Shown one piece after another: positions 55,482-64,000 of a DNA stretch of 64,000 nt (positions within the stretch are counted from its first letter, which is position 1; each line of letters begins with the position of its first letter). The position numbers were made by a program, and so were the translations under genes. The stretch lies in assembly GCF_024586455.1 (NCBI RefSeq), contig NC_065919.1, positions 31,038,839-31,102,838 of the forward strand. The letters run 5' to 3'. Source of the stretch: Bactrocera neohumeralis. Its lineage: Eukaryota > Arthropoda > Insecta > Diptera > Tephritidae. The notes under the pieces were generated by a model, which saw only the letters and a program-made list of their open reading frames with translations, was not told the DNA's origin and ran no database searches.

Positions 55482-55757
55482 TCATGCCAAAGCTGATACG
55501 CCTACAGCGGGTGAGGCGTGCGTTAGTATATACCAAAGAACAGACTTAAAATGGCTTGTCACTTCCACGAAATAATACTTAATTCGGTGGTTCACCAGGC
55601 GACTCTTGAGTTCAGCGTAGGTTTGGTTTAGCGGATTAAAGTCCCGCACACTGTCATTCGATGCTGTCCCTGTTAATTTGAACAGCAACACATTTTGAAA
55701 GGTGTGTTTGTTTGAAATAAGTTTGTTCAGTTTAAATGTGGGTACACATTGCGACAT
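55482..55757 (-). mobile_element. possible LINE ORF1 fragment
   Basis: A 91-codon minus-strand frame ('MSQCVPTFKLNKLISNKHTF', 'DFNPLNQTYAELKSRLVNHR', 'FKSVLWYILTHASP'). Its spacing of 'FN-LN...L....I.Y......FK.V......H..P' resembles the gag-like ORF1 of Jockey-group LINEs, which reads FK-V-R-L-H-x-TP. The match is by memory of the pattern only, so a chance frame cannot be excluded. Confidence 0.3.
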
Positions 55758-55759
55758 TT

Positions 55760-58057
55760 AATGTCCTAAAAATTTTATAGTCGATCAACCAAATTTACTT
55801 CGGTGCACATACTCGAAAATATAACTCTCGTAAAGTACCTGTTTCCCTCGAAATGTTTTTGTTTTACAAAGGTTTAAAAAACATTAACAATTTTTAGAAG
55901 TCATAAAATCTCGATTCAGTGTTTTATCAATGATTTGTCGTAACTACGACGGTGTCTTACCTAGGTAAGAAAAAAAGCATTTCATTATACAAATAAACGC
56001 TAAGTTAGATTTAAGCCTGTAGGGTTCAACCCAGTGAATAACCTTGGAAAACGGCATAACTTTTCCAATTAAATCCGGAAGAAAGAAAAAAGGTGTAGAG
56101 TTTTTCTCTAACTGGGTGTATCAAAAAATTTAATAGCGACTTTTTGATATGAAGTTGCCACCTTTTCCAAGAAATTTGATGATTCCAGCAACTCGCGGTA
56201 TTTGAAACAAACTAAAAAACTCGATCTCTCATTGATAGACATTTAGCTTTACAAAAATGTTTCGCAAATGTAAAAATTGGCGGTGAATTGCCTATAGCGA
56301 AAGTTGCAATAACAACAAAAAATTCGTAGTTATTTTACTAGATAATACTTATTCCTGTGACACTACAGTTAAAATTACAAGTGGATATGTACCAATTTAA
56401 AAGAATTATGCAGTTTTAAGAAAATCGAGTAAAGTGGTGAGCTGCTCAACCGAAAGGACCCAACACTACCGCGGAACGGAACCGGAAAATATTTGTTTCC
56501 CTATTCAGCTAATTGAATAATGATTTAGGATCCCAAAGTTTACTATACGCCAAATATCTTCGTTTGTTCTACATGTTTTTGAAAAATCCTACACTGGGCT
56601 GACCCCATAAAGGCTATAGGGTGAGGTTTTCACAGCGTAATGTAAATACTTCGAAAAATGGCAATATCGCAAAACAGCTGTTCACTTTTACATGCAAGAC
56701 TATTTTCAGGGGCATCCATGGCAATTTGTCGCATATCACAATCAGCTGTTTACTCGTTTCTCGTGTTTTGGTTTCTTCGCTGTAAAATGGAAAAATTAGT
56801 ACATTTACATCTAATATTGTATTGTTTAATTATTCTAAAATGAATTAATTAAATATTTATAAAAGAAACGATCACGGATAAATGAAGAACAGCTGACTTA
56901 TTGCAATATTGCCGCGTGCGCTCATTTAACCCGAGTTGCCATTTTGCCATTTTGCCACTATTATATAAGTATGTAAACCCCACATTAAATAGGACCCTGA
57001 TTATTTTTCTCGCATTATATATGTATGTATATTGGTACATTTATGTACTTACAAGTATGTATGTACTATATGTACGTTTTATGCGAAAATCATTTATTTA
57101 CAAATACACTTACACACACACGTACGAATGTATTGAATTGCGGTTATTGTGTATTTTAGTCTACCGCAGAGTTAATGAAGTACACGTATTGTACTTGAAT
57201 ATATGCACACACGTATGTACATTTGTATGAAGGTATGTGTGCATGGTTCCAGGAAGCCACAAAAAGACTGCAGACGACAGACGACATGAAAGAAAACATT
57301 AGAATTCTATATTGTAACCAAAAGCTAGTGACGAAGGCAAATAATCAGTTATTGAGGCAGTTGCGTGTGTGTTTGTGTGCACATGTGAATATGAATGCGA
57401 GAACAGTGTGGCGGCCCCAACATCAAATCCGGCTGACATGAGCAGTATTATGACGAGCGCGCTGTTGTTTTGCGTTTATTTATACATACTTATATGTATG
57501 TATGTACATATGTATGTCTGAGAAAGCCAAATGACAAGTTCAGAAAAAATGAATACAACAACAAAGCCATGTGAACCATTGGAGCAATCATAACAAAATG
57601 GGCAAACACACACGCACACACATGCGCACAAGCAAATTTACTGAAATACTTATAAAAGGAAAAACAAGAGCATACTGTTGATAACCCACATGCTGCTGCT
57701 GGCTGTCGACAACACCATTGACGACAACATAATCAACAAGAAGCGCTAACAATAACAAAGGCCCCAATGAAAATAAGATTTAAAGGCGCACGTAAATAAC
57801 AGCGAAAAGCGACGTAATAAAGATTTGCAGAAATCGTCGCGACCAGAAGTCATTGAGGTGCCTTCCTGTGATTTCGTTTAGACGCGCTGTTAATTTTTTC
57901 CCTTCTTATTTCTGAAATTTTTGTCGTATTTTGTTAAATCATTTCAACTGCAAAGAACACACATACATTCATACATACTTAAACATATGAACATGTATAC
58001 ACATACATACTTAAACATATATATGTATATGCAAAAACATAAAATTTGCAAAATCTC
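55760..58057. other. unassigned stretch
   Basis: AT-rich to 56020. A pair of imperfect inverted segments (GGGTTCAACCCAGTG near 56026 and CACTGGGCTGACCCC near 56594, 12 of 15 matching) may bound a decayed MITE. Repeated CAGCTG E-boxes occur at 56670-56900 and CATATGTA-type microsatellites at 57000-57070, 57480-57510 and 57960-58030. Plus frames of 72-109 codons around 56901-57441 arise largely from the microsatellites. Confidence 0.35.
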
Positions 58058-58330
58058 ATCGGTTCTTTATTTGAAACGTTAGATTGGTTCATGACATTTA
58101 CTTTTTGAAGATTATTTCATTTAAATGTTGACCGCGGCTGCGTCTTAGGTGGTCCATTCGGAAAGTCCAATTTTGGGCAACTTTTTCGAGCATTTCGGCC
58201 GGAATAGCCCGAATGGTGGCCAACTTACGGGTCCATTTCTTGAGATGAATTGTTCTCCGAATTTTCCCTCATGGCCATAGAATCGCGTTGTGGCCGCCAT
58301 CTTGCCACATGTCAATTTCTAAAGTCTAGG
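58058..58330 (-). mobile_element. mariner C-terminal fragment
   Basis: On the minus strand, broken frames give 'EKFGEQFISRNGPVSWPP'-like sequence and then, after an internal deletion, an open stretch 'IRAIPAEMLEKVAQNWTFRM' and 'DHLRRSRGQHLNEIIFKK' ending in a stop. The catalytic third-Asp block that should separate the two is missing. It belongs to the same mariner lineage as 4660-5344 and 20270-20430 but has a cleaner C-terminus. Confidence 0.85.
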
Positions 58331-60035
58331 CCAGCAACTATTCGAATAAGCCATTTAAGTCAGCACTGATGTTCTAACAACAACACATAATACCACAAAC
58401 AAAAAACATCAAAAGACCAGCAGCTCCTGTGTCACCGCCCCTCTTTCTCCACGCATGCACATTGTGGACACAGTCATACGCACACATGTACATACATACA
58501 TATATACATCTTTTTTATATATGAATGATGACTTTAAACTCCGTTGAACTGCTGGCAAGGGACATTTGGTGCCGCAAGCATCCCCCGCAGCCTGGCGTTG
58601 TCCGACGAATTTGCTCGCAGTTTAAGTCAAGAAGCTCCAACAAGTCATTCAAATATTTGCTCAAGTGCATCTTTGTTAGCAGGCGTTTGTTGTTCTTGTT
58701 TTTGTTGCCTTCGTGTGTGTGTGTGCTCGTGCGATTTTATGGGGTGGCTATGTGAGTGTGGCAGCTCGTCTGAATTATAGGAGTAATTTTATGGCCTCAT
58801 AAAATACGTACGAAATGCGTTAAATAACAATAAAAGAAACAAAAATTAAAAAAAAATATTAAAAAGCAAATAAAAACGCTCACTTTCAAAGCGCCAATAA
58901 ACACAGAAAAATATAATAAAATGTCTGAGTGGTCGATGGTTGAACGATGACGACACTGGAAGTGGAAAATTATACAAGTGGGTATCAGCAGCAATAACAA
59001 CAAAAACAAAACAGCGAAAACACATAAATAAAAAATATAATTAATTCAAACACTTTTATACCCATATTTTACGACAAAGATCACTCGCGTTCCTTTTAAT
59101 GCGTCTACATGTTAAATACTACATATTTACACTATAATATAGATGTGGAACATGAAAAAAATGCGTCTAAAACGTGTGATGACGTAATGTCGTAGGCCGC
59201 AGGCTGGGTTTTTCCAGTATAACACTGGCTGACTCTTATTAAAAACTCGCCTCTCAGCCTACATACATAAGTCATGAAACGGAGTAAAGCGAAATGCTGA
59301 GAACTTTCTGAAATTAAGCAATCACGATCTCGAACACAGTCTGTGTGTCCATGTTACCGCTCCACCGAGGATTATGAAGGGGATTATTCTCACCACTTCC
59401 ATACATTCACTGAAGCTCTTTAGTAAACTCGCTAAAGGATTGATTATTGGTTACGGTGCCATTCTTAGCTAGGCTAGCCTACTACTTTTCCCTTCTTCTT
59501 CTTTTGGGCGACAATACAAAAAACAAATAATAATTGGGCTATGTTCTTTGAATATAATTAATCGGAAAAGTTATTTTTGGATAATTTTTTTTTTTTGATA
59601 GCTTTAACCAAACTTATGAAAATAATTTAATAAATGAACTGACCGATTTAAGTTTGAGTTAATGTATTATGAACTATAATTCTTATTATTTTATCAAATA
59701 TGAACGTACACAATGTTCAGTTCATATTAAAATTTTCGCGTTAAGCTTTTGGCTTTAGACCAAGGCATTTGTATAGAATTATAAATAAAGATCTACATGA
59801 CATAAAGTCAAGCAGAGAAGTGAAAGCAGTATGCTAGGCATTTTCATCAAATTCTACTAAGTTGTGTTTCAGTCTGACATACCCGTTAAGGTGGAGCGAT
59901 AATGTATGGAGAAAATTTTTTCTCTGTTTTTTAACGGCATAGCTATGAAAAGTTGCCTTTTAATATATAAAACAAACATGCAAAATATCAAACAGCTGGC
60001 TTAATGTTTTGAGGTGCCCCAGTACAGTCAAACAT
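58331..60035. other. unassigned stretch
   Basis: Less AT-rich single-copy-looking DNA (58420-58790) with two overlapping plus frames of 76-78 codons lacking motifs, then AT-rich DNA. GC-richer patches at 59190-59480 show no recognised element. Confidence 0.4.
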
Positions 60036-60266
60036 TTAAATAAAACCAAGAAATGGTTCCCAATTTCGTTGGATTACCTTGTCAACGATTGCTTTCATAT
60101 CGGAATTCAAATAACGACTTAGATTAATGGTTTGCCATATGTTTTTGGATCCGTTAATGTATGAAGAGTTACATTTTATTGTAAACCACATTGGTCCATA
60201 AGCTTTCATAACGTGCCTGGCTAATACAACTAGCTTTTCTTCTGGGTCAGTTTTAGTGGCACACAA
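60036..60266 (-). pseudogene. unrecognised coding-like frame
   Basis: A 76-codon minus-strand frame of ordinary protein composition ('DPEEKLVVLARHVMKAYGPM', 'WFTIKCNSSYINGSKNIWQT', 'VDKVIQRNWEPF'), unlike the low-complexity chance frames nearby. I have a general impression of similar sequences in insect transposon-associated proteins but cannot name one, so no function is offered. It has no in-frame continuation and could be an exon or a decayed mobile-element gene. Confidence 0.35.
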
Positions 60267-60718
60267 TTTTAGAATTCGATGCTGTTGTTAGCCATCTAGA
60301 ATAGTTAAGGGCTCCAGCTTCTATATTAGGTAAACAGGAGAAAATATACCAGTACTGATAGCGGTCATTATGTCGTATAAATACTTTTGGTCGGTATTGA
60401 GCTCTTTCCTAGTTATTATAGGTAATAATGTAGGTATGTATATTGGTAAATTCGACTATCGGCATTGTTTGACAAGTTTATAATTGAGATCCGATGGCGC
60501 CTTATGACGTAATAGTAACTCGTTTGAATGCAATTGACAGATAAACCACTGTTAATGAACTGTTGAATTCCTCCTCCATCAGACGAATAACATCACCTTT
60601 GAAACCAGTATCCACTACAGTTCCAATGCACCCAACAAAGCTAATTCACTCACATTTACCTACTTAGATTTCAAATATACTAATATAGTTTCTTTTATAT
60701 TTTTAGCAGTCCCCGACG

Positions 60719-61528
60719 AAGAGTGTACAGCTGCTGGCGTATGCCGATGATATTGATATCATCAGACTCAACACCCGCGCCGTTAGTTCTGCTTTCTCCA
60801 GGCTGGAGAAGGAAGCAAAAGAAATGGATCTGGCAGTGAACGAGCGCAAGACGAAATATCTCCTGTCATCAAACAGTCGTCGCGTTCGCGACTTGGCACT
60901 CACGTCACTGTTGACAGTCATAACTTTGAAGTTTTAGATAATTTCGCCTATCTTGGAACCAGCGTAAACACCACCAACAATGTCAGCCTAGAAATCCAAC
61001 GTGAGTAGGCAATTGAGAAGCAAAGTCCTCTCTCGATAAACAAAAACCAAACTCTATAAGTCACTCATAATTCCCGTCCTGCTATATGGTGCAGAGTCTT
61101 GGACGATGTCAACAACGGATGAGTCGACGTTGCGAGTTTTCGAGAGAAAAGTTCTGCGAAAGATTTATGGTCCTTTGCGCGTTGGCCACGGCGAATATCG
61201 CATTCGATGGAACGATGAGCTGTACGAGATATACGACGACATCGACATAGTTCAGCGAATTAAAAGACAGCGGCTACGCTGGCTAGGTCATGTTGTCCGG
61301 ATGGATGAAAACGTTCCAGCTCTGAAAGTATTCGACGCAGTACCCGCCGGGGAAGCAGAGGAAGAGGAAGACCTCCACTCCGTTGGAAGGACAAAGTGGA
61401 GAAGAACATGGCTTCGCTTGGAATATCCAATTGGCGCCACGTAGCGAAAAGAAGAAACGACTGCCGCGCTGTTGTTAACTCGGCCATAATCGCGTAAGCG
61501 GTGTCTACGCCAATTAAGAAGAAGAAGA
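60719..61528 (+). mobile_element. 5'-truncated RTE-type LINE
   Basis: An 810-bp segment starts within the reverse-transcriptase domain just before the active site ('LLAYADDIDIIRL', with the YADD catalytic box near 60740). It continues with 'FSRLEKEAKEMDLAVNERKT', a stop and frameshifts around 60935-61100, and the tail 'RIKRQRLRWLGHVVRMDENV' (61255-61315), and ends in (AAG)n. CGACG flanks it at 60714-60718 and 61529-61533 and may be a 5-bp target duplication. The last 360 bases nearly equal the insertion at 23331-23699. Confidence 0.85.
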
Positions 61529-61533
61529 CGACG

Positions 61534-64000
61534 GGACTACATTTTAAAGTAATAAGTATACCGCTAAGCCGTTCATAAAAGGCACGCATTTCGCAATTGT
61601 ACTATACAATGAGTTTCTCATGAGTTCAACTGGCCCCTAGCAAGACTGTCAATAATAGTGATTCATTCGCCTGGTCAAACTTGAACCCAAAGCCATCATT
61701 GTTCTACAAATTACAAACTTAGTCATACCACATACATATGTATGTATGTACAGGTACACAAACTCAAAATAATGAAAGAATAAAATATATTATGCAAAAA
61801 ATGGCAATAAATTCCATTATATTATCGTTTCCATTGAAAACATATTTTCTTAAAAATTAATTAATATTTATTGTATTTTAATTACTACATGCATAGGCAA
61901 GCAAGCAAGTAGCAGAAAAGCAAATAAACCCAAAACCACAAAAAACAACAAAAACAAAATTTGAAAAGTTGAAATTTAATAAAAATTCATTAACATTACC
62001 AGAGTGTGTTGGTTCTATCAATCAATTCGAAATTAATGGCAATTCAACTCGGTATATTCCATGTGCATTAATTTCTGGTTTTGTGGCGCTCGCACACACA
62101 CACTCACTTCTACATATGTATATATTATGTTATTGATATACAATTATTTACACACATTTCTTTATGGTTTCATCGAAATTACAAAAGCATTTAGGCGCTA
62201 CAAGTGTACAAATATATTTAAATACATATGAATAGATGTGTGTATGTGTGTGCATGTGCGCGCTTTTGTTGGCTGGGCATTGCGGCCAGCGGCAAGTCTC
62301 CACGGCGTCGATTCTCACATATCAACATGTGTACTTAATTACTACATATAGATATGCTCTTGAGCAGCGGCGCTTTAGAATGTGTGAATATATGGTAGTA
62401 TGCACCACTATGCCACTAAAGAGCAAAAAAAACAAGTAACAGTAATGTACGGCACGTCGAAAAACATATTTGAAATTACAAGTCAGACATTGAACACCGG
62501 ATTTTTGAAACGATCTTCGGATCGGCGCACAACATGGGCGGTAAATACGACTATTGTAGTCCCCTAGATGCATGTGTGCGTGTGTTTGCCGCTTTTGTTG
62601 TTGCAAGCGAACAATAAACTTTACACTCACACAATGAGGTCTTTAATGCGTTTCATATGTTGGAATTTGTGGAAAAATTCAAACTTGTAGAGATAAGAGT
62701 CGAAATCATCGGGTTCGGGCATTTATTGGCAGGGCACGGAGCGCTGGGGAGGCGGCACCGTGCAGTTTGGACGCCGCTACATAATAGTTTAGTTTTATTT
62801 ATGTTAAGTAGATACATACATATGTATATACATATGTATGTACATGTGCGTTGGTGAAGCAACGCGGCACTAAAGTGCTTATCTGTCGGTGTTCTCATCA
62901 ATTAAAAATAAATTTACGTTCTAATGCCTCTAAGTTGATTATTACTTTCCAATGATTTCGATGTGCTACAAATCCCTCTGGCTTATTATTAATGCCATGT
63001 GAGACCGAATGACTGTCCAAATTGATTATAATTATGTAAATATGTATGAGGCGTATTTACATACATACATATGTACGTTGGCAAATATTGTTGCTCGAAA
63101 TAGTCAGCTTTTGCGGTGTTTATGGAAATTTGACACTCCAGATGCCTTAAGAATTAATTGATTGCCCAACTTTAAATAATCGAAATTCACAAACATTCTC
63201 GGAAAGAAATAATTGAAACAAAAGTAAATTTTGAAGTCATTAATTGTTGGAAATGACAAATATGTTTGAAATTTATAATAATTAGCGAAAGCACATGAGT
63301 GTCTTTAGATTGCACACATTGTGTTGAAACCAAAAATAATAACAATTAGACAGTCGCACAATACACAAGGCCTAAGTAAATTGAACTGGTCCTTATGTAC
63401 AGTATTTATGCATGTGTTATTTAGTTAGGCTTTCTGGATAAGATAATGAAAAATACATTTGTACATAACTGCTTGAGGACTTTGGAGACACTTTTGAACG
63501 TAAACAAAGACCACAGTTCTGAACACTATAGCCAAAAGTAATCGAGAATTGTTATCAATATTTTGTTACTATTCCAATCAAAAATTTGAATTACTCATAG
63601 TTTTACATCATCTGAAATTTCGAGCGACTCAATGTTCTTCGTTTCTGATCAAAGCTAACAAAATTCGATGCTAATTACTTCTATTTCTTGATTCTCGTGT
63701 TATTCTCTTTAGCAGAATTTATTGAAAACATAAAACTTCTCAAAATTTCATCTACTATATACCAAATTATCATTTATTAATAATAAAAACAATTTCGAAA
63801 AAGAACACAAAGCGAGCTGCACTAGCATGTGCCGCTGCCGCAATAAAAGTTTTCACGTAAACAGTCTCTAACGTTAGTCTCAAAATATTGCCTCCGATTT
63901 GAGACATGATAGTTAGCAGGTCACAAAACTAAAAAGAACTCTTTTCTGCCATTTTGAATATATATTAATCGATTGATATTTTTTACATAAACACGAAAAA
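61534..64000. other. unassigned stretch to the window end
   Basis: CATATGTATGTA tracts lie at about 61735-61750, 62815-62845 and 63060-63075. GC-richer patches at 62230-62320 and 62690-62770 carry short frames without motifs. AT-rich DNA with TGATTA/TAATTA cores runs from 62900 to 63300. No gene supported. Confidence 0.4.

Noticed and set aside
1..64000. CRISPR arrays, operons, phage or bacterial defence genes
   Set aside because: The sequence is eukaryotic in character; short tandem repeats are microsatellites without unique spacers of constant length.
1..64000. tRNA and rRNA genes
   Set aside because: No cloverleaf with matching A and B boxes and no rDNA sequence was recognised by eye; a tRNAscan run would be decisive.

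Overview
The window looks like nuclear DNA of a higher fly, most likely a tephritid fruit fly. It is AT-rich and full of TACATA/CATATG-type microsatellites. It carries decayed mariner, Tc1, hAT and piggyBac-like transposons, RTE and other non-LTR retroelements, and an errantivirus (gypsy-group) remnant. It also holds many copies of dispersed repeats that I associate with tephritid genomes. The species call is inference; nothing in the window fixes it.

Only one host protein-coding gene is well supported: a 666-codon uninterrupted reading frame at 32433-34433 (+). It has an AAA-ATG start context, an in-frame stop 17 codons upstream and no coding intron. It encodes a His/Gln/Ala/Ser-rich low-complexity protein with two ordinary-composition islands (about residues 170-232 and 594-627). 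I cannot name it. A 2-2.5 kb non-coding stretch precedes it and is probably leader and promoter DNA; its last 800 bases hold four ATG-TGA start-stop elements. Candidate poly(A) signals lie at 35000 and 35525, two Pumilio-type sites at 35558 and 35573, and an A-rich strand runs from 38.65 to 40.37 kb that could be a distal 3' UTR. The gene sits in the middle of a gene-poor territory of about 30 kb on each side, a layout common for developmental regulators.

Left flank (1-29.9 kb): a repeat copy at 185-545; a Tc1 remnant (1205-1800, -); a piggyBac-like MITE (2150-2547); a chimeric mariner (4190-5344); several copies of two dispersed repeat families; two scrambled RTE fragments (15.2-17.0 kb, -); two internally deleted mariners (17572-18114 and 19652-20107); a Tc1 element (23050-24060, -) split by an RTE insertion with a 7-bp target duplication; and an errantivirus env/LTR remnant (25.5-26.4 kb, -).

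Right flank (40.4-64 kb): more dispersed repeats; a mariner derivative with matching inverted ends (42055-42593); a hAT element (50118-51230, -) abutting a mariner remnant (51241-51880, -); non-LTR fragments (53.2-55.8 kb); another mariner fragment (58.06-58.33 kb, -); an unrecognised frame (60036-60266, -); and an RTE fragment (60719-61528, +). I found no intact transposase or reverse transcriptase, no tRNA, rRNA or CRISPR, and no prokaryote-like or defence-like gene cluster.
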